Source: Macrolepiota albuminosa | Taxonomy: Eukaryota > Basidiomycota > Agaricomycetes > Agaricales > Agaricaceae | Assembly (NCBI GenBank): GCA_027475525.1 | Contig: JAMWFC010000113.1 | Location: 3,365,990 to 3,429,989, forward strand | Direction of reading: 5' to 3' | DNA: 64,000 bases | Shown here: positions 1 to 10,374 of the stretch, in pieces | How positions within the stretch are numbered: the first letter of the stretch is position 1 | How the letters are laid out: every line of letters begins with the position of its first letter | Notes under the pieces: generated by a model | What the model was told of the DNA's origin: nothing | What the model saw: only the letters and a program-made list of their open reading frames with translations | Databases searched by the model: none | Program-made: the position numbers and the translations under genes

Positions 1-1270
1 AATGGGAGGACGGCGGGGAGGGCGCCTTGGAAGTGGAGGGAGAGAGAGTGGAGGGATGGGTTGTTGGTGATTATGTAGAGGATGCGGTCGAGGGGGAGGT
101 GGCATGTTGGTAGTGCGCGGAGGTTGAGAGTGTGGAGGTTTGTGCGGAAGATGGGCGAGGACCATTTGAATGGCGTGTATTGGAGTGTTAGTGTCTTGAG
201 CTTGGGCAGCACAAGCGCGGCACTGGCAGGCGCGTTGGGAAGCCATTGCCATTCTGGGAAGTACGCCGCCTCTGCACTCGACACTTCGAATTCCCTCAAC
301 AACGGTGCATCGCCTGCCATTTGTTAATTATAATATAATGGACATAACATGAGGAAACTCGCCAGTGATGGACTTGAGGGCACTCATGGAAGCAAACTGT
401 CTGCCAAACCTAAAAATAAACCGTTCCCACCGATGGATCTGTTCGGCGAGATAGAAGATGGCAATGTGTCCCCAATGGAAACTAGACCGCGACTGGCGGG
501 CCGTGGTGGGTGGTCTGTCTGCGTGGAGCCAAGGATCAGCGATTGTTGTGGGGGAGTGGGGCACGACGATGGGCGATGGAGCAAAGGGGGGAAACGGGGC
601 GGCGATGGGGGCGTGGGGGACGATGTAGTGGGCGGCTGCGACGGGGAGGTGCCATGGCGGGGGACTGGGAGTCCGCGAAGGCGAGGGCGAACGACGTCGA
701 TGGCTCGTGGGCGAATGCGGGCGGGACGCGGCGCTGCCGACTCGCAGGAATATCTCAATGTCCAACGGCACAGTGTCCCCTGAGCGTTCCAGCCACAGAC
801 GTATCGTGTCCGCCGAGGCGTGCTGTGTCGTGAGAAGACGAATCTACAGCACAAGTTAAAACAGACATTGGAAAATAAAACAAAAAACATACGCGGGACC
901 AGATTTTGGGCATCCTGAGGACGAGGCGGCGCCAGGGGCCGCAGACAGCAGCGAGGACCCACGCACAGCACGGGTGCTCGTCGAAGCACTCGATGAAGAT
1001 GTTGCGCAGCAGCTCCAGCGGCAGCCGCCGGATGGGGCTCAGGTACGCCATCGCGTGGGTCACCGTCTGCGCGAGCTCCCCGCGCCGTGTCTCCAGTTCC
1101 CCAATCCGCGCCCTCGACTCCTGCACCACCCGTGCGAGCGCCGCCTCGGCCGCGTCTAGCTCTGCCTTCACCGCCGCCACCGACGCCTGTGTCGCGACCA
1201 GCACACGCCGAGCGTCCGCGAGCGACGCCTCTGTCGGCGGCTCGATAAAGTCCTCCATGCGTATACTCAT
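1..1270 (-). CDS. F-box protein, agaric type with N-terminal coiled coil (3' end outside window)
   Basis: Likely substrate-recognition subunit of an SCF ubiquitin ligase, inferred from the F-box; the target is unknown. The start is the ATG at 1270 (MSIRMEDF). Exons read 893-1270, 363-843 and 1-313. Residues 15-75 form a charged, Ala/Glu/Arg-rich coiled coil. The F-box-like segment follows (YLSPIRRLPLELLRNIF, then a Cys-rich turn and a PWRRLVL/IWSR core). After the first intron comes the usual agaric continuation (RLWLERSG..PLDIEIFL). A Pro/Ser-rich insert precedes HWGHIAIFYLAEQ and the start of leucine-rich repeats. Intron 844-892 is GT-AG; intron 314-362 only keeps the frame if its donor is GC (G|GCGAGT). 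The gene runs off the left edge, so the repeat domain is incomplete. The 127 bp between its start and the stop of TOA2 is a very tight promoter. Confidence 0.85.
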
Positions 1271-1396
1271 TGCTCGAGCTCGATACAAAAAAAATATCAA
1301 AAAGAGAGGGTGTGCTGTGTGTGTTTTGTTTCTAAACTCCGCAAAGGTAATTAAATCAAACATATTTCTTTTTTTTTTTTTAGAAAAAATTCATAT

Positions 1397-1917
1397 TCAT
1401 TTCTTCCCAGCCTCGATCGCATCTCCGTTCTTGCATGCAATGATCTTTATCCGGGGCGCGCTGACTACCTCGTTCGACTCCATTTTGAACGAGGGGTTCT
1501 TGACGATGAACGTCCACACGTCGTCGCAGAGGCGGTACGTGTGCAGGTGGCCCTGCGCAGCGCATTAATTAATAAAATCTCGGCGACCCGCGCACATGAC
1601 GCACCTTGAGCGATGTCTTGACTTTGACGGACTTGACCATCGTATCCGCGAGCGACTTGTCAAACTATCACCCATCAGCACGACGCAGAACGCAGGGGGG
1701 ACAGACACAGGACGCACCTGCTGGAGCACCTTCATCGCCAACTGCGGCGTAATCGCCCCACTCGTGATAAGCTCATCAAGCGAGTCCGTAAGCGCCATAC
1801 CGATTCTACAAAGCACATGTTCAAGCATTCGCGTGTGTGTGGCCCCCTCTCCATTGAAGGGGGGAGGGAATCAACCTACGAAGAACCCCGGTAGAACTCG
1901 TAGTACGCAGACGCCAT
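1397..1917 (-). CDS. TOA2: Transcription initiation factor IIA gamma (small) subunit
   Basis: General RNA polymerase II factor; with the large TFIIA subunit it binds and stabilises TBP on the TATA box in the nucleus. Four exons (1880-1917, 1718-1805, 1605-1664, 1397-1552) give 342 nt, 113 residues, the usual family length. Introns are 74, 53 and 52 nt, all GT-AG with continuous frame. Recognisable blocks in order: [26 protein letters not shown], the helix ending [18 protein letters not shown], then the beta-barrel half with [15 protein letters not shown] and [10 protein letters not shown]. The start is fixed by the conserved YYEFYR N-terminus. Nothing looks broken. It is transcribed in the same direction as the F-box gene 127 bp downstream, but that is not evidence of functional linkage. 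Confidence 0.97.
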
Positions 1918-2121
1918 TTATCAAACTAAGTATGTATGTAAAACAAAGCGAGCAGAGTCACGGTGTCACGTACGTCACCTTGGTGACCATTGACTATGTA
2001 TTATGTACACACACATACACGTAATTCGGAAGTAAATCACCTCTCTTCATCCCCATCCTCTTCCTCTCTTCATCCTTCATCCTTCAAGCTTCACCTTCAT
2101 CGTTCCCTTGACGGGACACCT

Positions 2122-3156
2122 ATGCCGCCCAGCGCGCTTTCCCTCTTCCACTTCCCCTTCTTTTTTCTTCTTCTCACTCTCACTCTCTGCACAACCCTCA
2201 CAAACGCAATAAACATAAACTGCCCCGCAGTAGACGACAACAACACACCCCTAACAGGCTCACACGCCGCGCCCTCGGGGGACTTTGTGACATGCACGTA
2301 CCAAGGCGCCGGCGCGTGCACGTATTTCCCCGTCGTGAGTCCTTTTCTCTTCTTTTCTTTTCTCTTCTTTTTCTCTTCTCTTCTCTTCTTTTCTCTTTTT
2401 TGAGTTCTCCCCGCCCCGCTTTCTTGCGCTGCGGAGACACAAACACCTGACCTCCGTGCTCACGCTGATACTGATACTGATACTGATGATCTTGTGTGGA
2501 AGGACGGCGCGTTCTCGTCGGGCTCGAGCGCTTGTCCGGACGGTGAGCCGCAGGACGTGGTTCCCCCTCCCCCTCCGCCGCCGGAGTCGGGATCGTGAGT
2601 GTCGTCGTACGTTACTCGTTCTTTTATTTATTTTTTGGGGGGTGGTAGTGGACAATCGACTGCGACTGAGACTGAGACTGCGACTGAGACTGAGACTGCG
2701 ACTGAGACTGCGACTGAGACTGCGACTGAGATTACGACGAAGGCGGACGTACCCACCGCCGCTACGAGCAGTACGAGTACTACGACGATCATGACGGCTA
2801 CGGCTACGCGCCCGGGGTTCGTCACTGTTTTCCTAAGTAGCGCCGATCCGACGTTGATCTCGACTTCGACTTCGACCTCGAACACGAACACGAACGCGAA
2901 CACGAACACGAACACCAACACGAACGCGAACGCGACCCCGCTAATATCCCCGACCCCGCTGACTCTAAGCACGAGCACGAGCACGAGCATCGTGTTTCCC
3001 TCCGCCTCCGCCTCCGCCTCCTCTGCTCCCGATCCCGTGTCATCCTCGGCGTCTGTGCTGAACGCCGCAGCACCGTCGCGTATGGTACTCGGAGGTTTCT
3101 GCGTGCTTGGATATGTGTTTTTTGGGTTTGTTGATGCGTTGGTGGTTTGGAGGTAG
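2122..3156 (+). CDS. Secreted Ser/Thr-rich GPI-type protein A (paralogue of 6001-7045)
   Basis: Family not named. Three exons, 2122-2334, 2503-2594 and 2649-3156, give 270 residues. Exon 1 encodes a signal peptide (hydrophobic LFHFPFFFLLLTLTL, cleavage near TNA) and a small Cys domain with the signature CTY..(GA)..CTYFPV. Exon 2 adds one more Cys (SSACPDGEPQD) and a proline run. Exon 3 is a low-complexity Thr/Ser/Asn stalk made of TATE, TSTS and NTNA repeats, ending in a C-terminal hydrophobic segment typical of a GPI-anchor signal. The first intron has a good branch site (TACTGAT) before acceptor 2502. The second intron is in phase 2, exactly as in the paralogue. Likely a cell-surface or wall mannoprotein-like product; enzymatic activity is not indicated. 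The stalk repeats could vary in length between strains. Confidence 0.75.
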
Positions 3157-3288
3157 GGGGTTGGGGTGGGGTGGGGTGGTGTGGTTTTGTGGTTTTGTGG
3201 TTTGTGTGGGAGGTGGACGAGGTTGGGAGGTTTTGTTTTGTTCGAGTTCGCTCATTTACTCATTCACTTGCCTTACGTGTCTGTCTGG

Positions 3289-3770
3289 AATCGATGGATC
3301 ATTGTTTTTTTTTTTGGTTAGGATATTATTGTCTTATCGTCCTATCGCTATCGCGTTACCAACCAATCACCTTGTCACCCTATCGTCCCTCGTTCACTCG
3401 CCTTACCTCTTTGTGCTTCGTTGCGTTGTTTTTTGCGAAATACCTTTGCTAGGCTACGGAATCGATGGATCATTTTTTTTTTGGTTAGGATACTATTGTC
3501 TTATCGTCCTATCGCTATTGCCTTACCAACCAGCCAATCACCTTGTCACCCTATAGTCCCTCTTACCTCGTTGCGTTGCTTTTTGCGAAAGTACCTTTGC
3601 TAGGCTACGAAATCGATGGATCATTGTTTATTTTTTGGTTAGGATATTATTGTCTTATCGTCCTATCGCTATCGCCTTACCAACCAATCACCCTTGTCAC
3701 CCTATCGCCCTATCTCCCAGTTACCAAATCACCCTATCATGCTATTAAGCTATCAACCACGACAGTGATG
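3289..3770 (+). repeat. Three-copy tandem repeat, about 150-170 bp units
   Basis: Each unit begins with AATCGATGGATCATT (about 3290, 3460 and 3611), continues with a T-run, GGTTAGGATA and a pyrimidine-rich TATCGTCCTATCGCTATC tract, and ends near CTTTGCTAGGCTACG. Unit spacing is about 170 then 151 bp, so copies differ by internal deletion. It lies in the 3' flank of protein A. No coding potential is credible; the small open frames merely follow the repeat. Confidence 0.85.
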
Positions 3771-3852
3771 AATCGTCTCAGGGTTCTATGTGTATCCTGT
3801 TTTTTCGAGGACGTGTAAGCATTATGCATCACACTGTAAAAACCACCTGAAG

Positions 3853-4110
3853 AATTAAGTGGAAACATCGTGCATTGTGGTTATTGCGTACAACGGCAGC
3901 GATAAGCTGAGCCTGAGTGCCGCCTCTAAAGTGGGTGGTTTTCATATCGTGCCGTCAAGAGATTGTAGGCACACAAGCCTGACGAATGTCGCCACAAATG
4001 ACAAACTGGAGTGGAGCATCCTATTCATCATTGTTCCAAGTTTGTAGGCATAGATACAACAGTCGTAGCGGACAAGTCTGTGTACAGTGTAGAAGTATGT
4101 AATCAACCAC
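3853..4110 (-). pseudogene. Decayed partial tandem copy of the 4118-4973 gene
   Basis: Pieces of the neighbouring gene recur here in the same order and strand: the 3' end (AAGTG.AACATCGTGCAT), the tract around CAACGGCAGCGAT..AAGCTGAGCCTGAG, then ..GAGA.TGTAGGCACACA and the GGAGTGGAGCAT block. Intervening segments are deleted, leaving about 260 bp against about 480 bp in the parent. The frame is lost and no start exists. It records an old tandem duplication followed by deletion. Confidence 0.7.
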
Positions 4111-4117
4111 TGAAGAA

Positions 4118-4973
4118 TTAAGTGATAACATCGTGCATGAATTCCCTCACAACGTCGCGAAGAAGTAGGCAATGCTGCATGATGATCTTCCGAGTCGCGA
4201 CATCTTGCATCGACTGAGAGTTAACAACAGGTGTACACTTCTTCACAACAGTCTCCTGCGCTGGATACATTCCTATCTCCACCGCGCGAGCAAGATTCTC
4301 GCTCACGGGAATCTTGTAAAAAATCATGTTTGTTCCAACCATTAGCATCGCGGGCATAGTCATATACTTGTCGGGTAACTGCATCATGTTTCGCTTCCGG
4401 TTATTGCATTCAACGGCAGCGATAGCCTTGGCAATAAGCTGAGCCTGAGCGCCGCCACTAGGGTAGAAGGATTTTTCCTCCTGAACAAGGACATATATCA
4501 TGCCACGAAGAGACTGTAGGCACACATCAGACCTCGCCCGATAGGTGTGGCCACAAGTGGAAAACTTGAGCGGAGCATGCGCCATCACAACAACATCATA
4601 TTTATCATCAAGGCCGAGAACTCTTAGAAGGTATTGCGCATATAGATTAACAAAGTTATCGGCTACATAGAACCAAGATCGATAAGCATCAGATGATGCT
4701 CAAAAACAAAAGGAACATACAAGGAAACCGTTCTGCCATGGAAAAATAACTCAAAAATGTTCGAGCTTTGTGATTATCAGAGCTCCTGGTGACGAATCCA
4801 TCCACGTCGAACGGGATGAATAAATCCGGATCGACATCCAACTCATTTACGTCGGGAAGTTGTCGGCCAAAAAACACCTCGGCGGGCTCTTCCACAACAC
4901 GAATATTGTATGCGTCTAACTCGTTCTTCGTCCACTTGTGGCAGGACTTAACACTTCGAGGGAGGTTAGCCAT
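4118..4973 (-). CDS. Agaricomycete-specific family protein with possible PD-(D/E)XK-like motif
   Basis: I recognise the family as a multi-copy, unnamed Agaricomycete group; its function is not established. Exons 4721-4973 and 4118-4662 join through a 58-nt GT-AG intron (donor GTATGT, acceptor TGTAG) to give 265 residues. The start MANLPRSV was chosen because the conserved KWTKNEL.AYNI block follows at once. Other blocks: VEEPAEVFFG, a middle AERFPSDNFVNLYAQYLL helix, FSTCGHTYRARSDVCL, YVLVQEEKS, AQLIAKAIAA and IFYKIPVS. The arrangement Asp-Val-Cys, about 12 residues, then a strand ending Gln-Glu-Glu-Lys resembles the D...(E/Q)xK core of restriction-endonuclease-fold proteins. That is inference only. 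A degraded partial copy lies just downstream. Confidence 0.7.
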
Positions 4974-5075
4974 GATGTTAATTGATTGACCCTGACCTAC
5001 AGAGGCCGCGTATATGTATATAGAGCAATAGCCAAATCCGGTACACTCTTCCCACATAGAACAAAGCTGAGACAT

Positions 5076-5995
5076 TAATACGTCAACAATGACTCTGTTT
5101 CATCACCATGACTCGTTTTTCTGAAGACATTTCCCAAGTCTCACGCATACATTCTTCTCCGCACAGTAGGTGGGAGTCAGGGGATTCTGCCAAGTCATTG
5201 ATAAGTTTAAGCCTTGGACGGGATTTAGAGTCCTTATGATCTAACTTGTATGCGATTTTGAGGATTCCACTCAGATCGGTCCTCATTGGCTGGCTCTAAT
5301 GCAGATCTAATGGATTGTCTTTGTAAGCTACTAGCACTCCAGCGCCCCAGGAATGCTGACTTCTGCCGTGATATGTAAGCGTTAAGCATCAGTCTTTGGA
5401 GTGTTGGGATCTACCTGCTTTGTTCTTTGGATGTGGGTGCGTAGTTGAGGCCCTGTGTTCCGCACTGACTTTCCTCCATCTTCCCGTTCACAGACTGCAG
5501 ATTCTAGGACTTCCTAGTTGTGATTATCGTTGGAAAAAAACGAAAATGCAATGACAGAACGATGATCATCAAGGCTCCGAATCATACTTGTGGAGGTTTG
5601 CATTCGTTAGCTCGTTTCGCTTTGCACCAAGCCTGGCCTTGCTCAGGTCTACCTCTACTATACTCACCTACTCACATACACTGCGCTGCGCTACGAACAC
5701 CTTGAAATGGAAATGGATCTAGAACCAATGATCATCAATTTTCAATTTTCAACGTTCGTACGACGTTGATGAATCGTGTGTTTTGGTGTTGCTGTTGGGT
5801 GTGTGTATGGAAACCAGTGAAACCCATCTGCATCATTATTTGGCTTGTTGGGATCTATCCCGTCTTCAGTCTTCAATCGCGCATCAGAACAGGACAGGAC
5901 AAAGAGTTCGTTGCGTTGGCGTTGCATCGTGCTGTGTTCCCTCCCTTCTTCCCTTCTACTCTTTCCGCGCCTCTCCCCCCCGCCCCATCCTCGAC
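5076..5995. other. Intergenic, no gene recognised
   Basis: Between the MAN-start gene and secreted protein B. Short open frames on both strands show neither family motifs nor a consistent splice pattern. A pyrimidine-rich stretch at 5930-5995 immediately precedes the ATG of protein B and is probably its core promoter/5' UTR. Confidence 0.5.
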
Positions 5996-6000
5996 CGCGA

Positions 6001-7045
6001 ATGAATACGTCACACCGCGGACTCCCAACGCTCTTCCTCCTCTTTTATTCTCTCTCGCTCCTCGCGCGCGCAGCAGTGGATTGTCCGCAAGAGGACAAGA
6101 AAAAGTCGTCCCTCACGAATCAATCTTCGGCCCCCGGAGACAGCGTTGTCTGTACGTATGGGGACAATGTGAAGTGTACCTATTTTCCCGTGCGTTCTGT
6201 TTCTTTTTCTTCATTTTCCTTTCCTTTGCTTTTTTTGCATGAGCACGAGAGAGACCTCCCACCGGCGTGCCTCCCGGGGATTTTTGCTTTTCTTTCTTTT
6301 TGCTTTGAGAATTCAAATGAAATGAAAACGAAAATGAATAATAACTAAAACAACAAAAATAACAATGACAGAACGGCAAGTTAGTGTTCCCAAACATAAA
6401 TCAATCCTGTCCCTCCTCCTCCGACGAGGGACAAGACAAACCACAAATGTACGTAGACTTCGATCCTCCACTCGACATCAAGCTAACAACCCCCGCGCAC
6501 GTAACTACAGACTACCCACCCACGCCGCGCAACCGTTTCTTCCAGCGCCACAGAGCATCCCATCCATTATTTCACAACCTTCCCCGCCACAGCCCTCGAC
6601 ACCGACCAACCCAATAGCGGTAGAATCAGGTGACACCATCACCACCATCACCACCACCCGCCTTGGTACCTCCTCTCCCTCCCTCTCCGCGCTCGCCACC
6701 TCGACGTCCAACGGCTCGAACTCCACAGGCACAGACGCAACAACAGCCACAGACACAACAACAGCCACGACCCTCGCGTCAGTGCCCGCGTCAGGGTCCG
6801 AGTCAGGGTCCGAGTCACCCGACTCCATATTGTCAGGGTCAGACTCAGGGTCGACCCTGACGCCGGTGGTTGTGACGAGCACACCAACTGTCACGACGGT
6901 GCTGACGTCGAGCAAGTTTGTGTCCCCCTCAGCTGGAACCGGTGGTACTAACGGCGCCGGCACAAGCTACGGACATGGTCATGGACACGCTGCGGTGGGG
7001 ATGGGGATGGTGGCGGGTGTGGTGGTGGTTGGAATAGTGTTGTGA
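6001..7045 (+). CDS. Secreted Ser/Thr-rich GPI-type protein B (paralogue of 2122-3156)
   Basis: Exons 6001-6189, 6381-6448 and 6511-7045 give 263 residues, close to the 270 of paralogue A. Exon 1 holds the signal peptide (LFLLFYSLSLLARA) and the domain VDCP..., VVCTYGDNVKCTYFP. Exon 2 carries SCPSSSDEGQDKP, matching the SSACPDGEPQD segment of A. Exon 3 is a Thr/Ser-rich stalk with TTIT, ATTATDTTT and SGSESG repeats, then a His/Gly patch (YGHGHGHAAVG) and a hydrophobic Val-rich C-terminus fitting a GPI signal. Intron positions and phases (0 then 2) equal those of A, so the pair arose by duplication of a spliced gene. The intron 1 acceptor (GGCAAG|TTAG) is the least certain boundary. A surface-localised role is inferred; no catalytic motif was seen. 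Confidence 0.75.
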
Positions 7046-8150
7046 GCTCCCGAATTTCAAGTGGGGACATTCCCTACATACATACAATGGACATGCGTGT
7101 ATGGGAAGAGGTTCTCCAAATTCCTTCGCTTACGCAGGAGAATATTTGCTTCCCGACTTTTTCGCTTTGAAATTAAGTAGGATCATGTATGTAGTAATGT
7201 ACAATCTGTTTTATTTATTATTGGAACTTTGACGTGGTTTATGGTATGTACATATTTATTATATATATGTAGTTGAGCATTGATCGCGTCCCTGCTCGCA
7301 TTTGTTCACTTTTCGGTGATCACTCGTTAAATATCAACACGACGCGTTCGACATCACGTGCTGAGAGATAAGTGCCAATTCTGTCCAGGTCTCTTTTTCG
7401 CTTCGCTTCAGAGTGACTAGTGCGCATTGCTATTCTTCGACCTTAATTATAACCTGAGCACTGATTGGGCTACTGTTGAACTCTGAAAAAAGAAAGAAGT
7501 ACGTACGTACTTCGATGCACTGACACGGCATTGCCGTGACCCTGAGAGGTTGGCTTTGAACCGACATCTCGAGGGCGATAAGGCCCTCGTCCTCGCACCG
7601 TCGCAATGTGTGGTAGAGGACAGACAACGTGAGTTCGACATGGAATACAAACGCTGAATGCTGAATCGATACTGCTCGCTTTCTTGTGAACGGCGCCCGC
7701 GCTCGCATGTCCTGTGTCTGAGAGATATCAATGCCAATTTTGGTCTAGTGTTCGAAAATAGATAAACTCTTTAAATGTTCTTCCATCTTCTGAGCATCGC
7801 TATTGACGACGAATATAATTGTACACGTACTGGAATGTGATACAATACTTTATACACAGCGTCACCACATGGCACAGGCGATCTCTTCCTCGGAACCGAC
7901 TTATCGCTGCACAGATTATTCCAAACTTTATCAATTCAAAGTGAAAGTTCACCCCTACAAGCCCAACAATCTCTTTTTTTAGGGAAGCGCACCAGCAGGT
8001 GGGAATAGTTCACAGCAGTTCAATCTTCTCTTCGAAGCTCGTGATCTTTGTTTTCTATATCGAACGCAAGATAAGCATAGCCAATGTACGAGTACTATAA
8101 TACATAACTCCTTCAATTAATCCCATTAAAGCTCAAGATGCACATGTATT
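7046..8150. other. Intergenic, no gene recognised
   Basis: Lies between the 3' ends of protein B (plus) and the glycosyltransferase (minus), so it should hold two convergent terminator regions. AT-rich stretches around 7170-7270 (TTTATTTATTATTGG, TATATATATG) are plausible 3'-end signals of B. Nothing else supportable. Confidence 0.5.
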
Positions 8151-8194
8151 GCCGTCATTCTAGTGTTTCAGTGGTTCGCTCAGGCGCTGCCGAA

Positions 8195-10133
8195 TTAGAT
8201 CTGCAACGGTTTGTGCATGGACGGGTATAGAAGCTACAAACGGTAGTTAATTACAATTGGTGAGCATAGCTAAAATGGCAATTAATACTTACGACCATGG
8301 AAATCAGACGTATATTTGACGCCCTGTTAATGATGTATGAGGCATAAGAGCTGTGAAATCCTGCGCAGTCAACACGGAATCGCACCTCGTACCACTCTCC
8401 ATCGGGGAAGGTTTGTAGTGTATCGTTCCAAACAGCATAATGCTGTAAGTCTGTCAGATCCGAATGAGTGACAAAGGGTGAAGCCGTATACCTTGTGACC
8501 GAGGTTACGAGCTAATATGGCATAGTCGTGGACGTAACCTGAGGGCACCGTCAGCGGATATTGTAATGCATTACGACAGCAAATTGCTTACTTTTAGGTG
8601 CAAAAATTTCCACGACAGTAGATCGGGGCGAAGGAGGCATAAACAGTTGGTGCTGCGAAGGCCAAGTCAAATGACATGTATGCAAAAAGTTTGGCCGCCT
8701 TACCGTCAGACCATTCCCGTGTACACCGACAAGGACCTGGAAGATGTTAGCAACACTAAACAAACAGAAGTGCACAACAAAAAACGCACTGTAGAACGCG
8801 CCATAATCTCCATCTGCTGCGCCAAAGTCATCTTCTCCATCTGCGCAACATAAACCTGACATAACCCGCTCCATTCAAGTTCTTTAAGTGCCTTCACAAA
8901 ACCTTGGTGATCCGCATCTGCCAACCTCCTCCCGCTACCCTGCCGCACAATATAAGTGACAAACGGCATTTCTGAGGTGACAGCGGGCGGAGAGGTTATG
9001 AAACCACGGCTGTCAAGCTGTGGCAAATAACCGATAGTATTCCGCACCGTGGTCTGCCTGACTGGTTCCCAAAAGGTATTGGAAACGTTAATCGCCATGG
9101 TCGAGGAGATCATCTTGTGCCAGACTTTTGAGTACTCGCTACAATGAGGTCAGTTGGCGCAACTGCTCTCATAGAGGTACTTGACGTACTGAGTCTCAGC
9201 TGCTACACGGCAGACTACCATCGCTCGTTGAAACACAAAGGTTTTATCGAGGACAGCGAGGTCATCCCATTGATCTGCGTTTTCAATACTTGTCGAAGGG
9301 AACGTGGCCCGCATGAGACCTGCGTTGAGGCCGGGTGGGTCCCGCCATTCTTGACCAAAGATATGCTGTATATAAGGAAACTGATTAAGTTGAGGATTGG
9401 AGTGGGGTTGTGTATTGTCCATACCGGAAGTAGAATGCGCGATGCAAAAGAAGGGACTGCCGTATACCTCGCTGATAGATAAGGGCCCGTGAGAGCTGAA
9501 TATACACGCCAAGCTCCAAGAATAATCTCCCCCCACCAATGGTAAAAGTGCTAGTGGAGCAGCTTCAAATCACGTGAAAAATTCTATATGAGCGTTTTGC
9601 TTACGCTCATGAATTGCTCGGTATCATAGGCAATGAGTGTGAACCCCTCTACGACTAGCGCTTGCTCTCCCAGAATATCTGTCGCCTCTTCTGGGTTGAT
9701 TATTTGCAACTCCTGGAGTGAAAAGCGGTATTAATCAATAACTTATTTTTGATTCAAGCTACAAAAGACGTGCCTTATCTGTTGGTGAAAGGTCACGGTC
9801 GGGTCCCATATCCAATGGGCGCGCTATGATGTGCTCCCTTGGCGGGAAGGCCGAGGGTGTCGAGGTCACGATGTAGAACGTGCCCTTTCTAAGATATAGC
9901 CGGTCCAGCAGACCAAACCCGTACACCAGGTTTCTACCAGGTATTGTCGTTTCAATAGAAGTCGATGTTGGAAGGTCAGCACGGTTCCGAGAGTTATAAA
10001 ACACAGTGGGCAACTTCTCGTCCCATAGTTTCAAGCCTAGTTCATGTTCAGAGTCAATAGCAAAGTAGAGGCCACACAACAAGATGAGTATCAAGAAGGC
10101 TGAGAAATTACGCGTACGGCGCAATGGGGTCAT
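8195..10133 (-). CDS. Glycosyltransferase family 61 (EOGT/XylT-like), type II Golgi membrane protein
   Basis: Expected to transfer a sugar (GlcNAc or xylose in characterised relatives) in the ER/Golgi; donor and acceptor are unknown here. Starts at the ATG at 10133 (MTPLRRTRNF), with a signal anchor at residues 11-26 (AFLILILLCGLYFAI). Exons: 9774-10133, 9605-9712, 9425-9550, 9181-9365, 8790-9138, 8704-8736 and about four more. Blocks in order: HFYHWWGEIILGAWR, IFGQEWRDPPGLN, MPFVTYIVRQGSGRR, the hallmark VLVGVHGNGLT, MPPSPRSTVVEIFAP, HDYAILARNLGHKHYAVWND. About 485 residues, normal for the family. The first intron (9713-9773) needs a GC donor (AAG|GCACGT) to keep frame. The last exon is uncertain: splicing at ATGGTC|GTAAGT gives a stop at 8195, another phase would run to 8160. 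Divergent from the SET-MYND gene. Confidence 0.88.
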
Positions 10134-10374
10134 ATCGTTGCCAGAAAGCAACAATGCAGTGGGCTCAAGGTGTGAATGGGAAGAAAACGAAGCTCAAAAA
10201 CTTCTTTCCTAATTCAGGATTGAGAATGACAGGCTATTTACATTCTTCGCGGAATTTCGTCAACTAACGCCGGCCAGGGACGGTGGGAGACAGAGAGTAA
10301 GTTGCCGTGGCACGTGCTGAACACATGATTACGTTAGACGCGTTCAAGCTTGAAAAGTTGTTTTCTCCGTATTC
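10134..10374. promoter_or_regulatory. Bidirectional promoter region
   Basis: The 241 bp between the divergent starts of the glycosyltransferase (minus) and the SET-MYND gene (plus). No TATA box could be assigned with confidence. The short shared spacer suggests common or competing regulation; this is inference from position only. Confidence 0.45.

Noticed and set aside
2260..2990. Minus-strand frames opposite the stalk of secreted protein A
   Set aside because: Low-complexity repeats stay open on both strands; signal peptide and intron logic support only the plus strand.
5083..5286. 67-codon minus-strand frame upstream of the MAN-start gene as an extra exon
   Set aside because: No homology to the family N-terminus and no matching splice sites.
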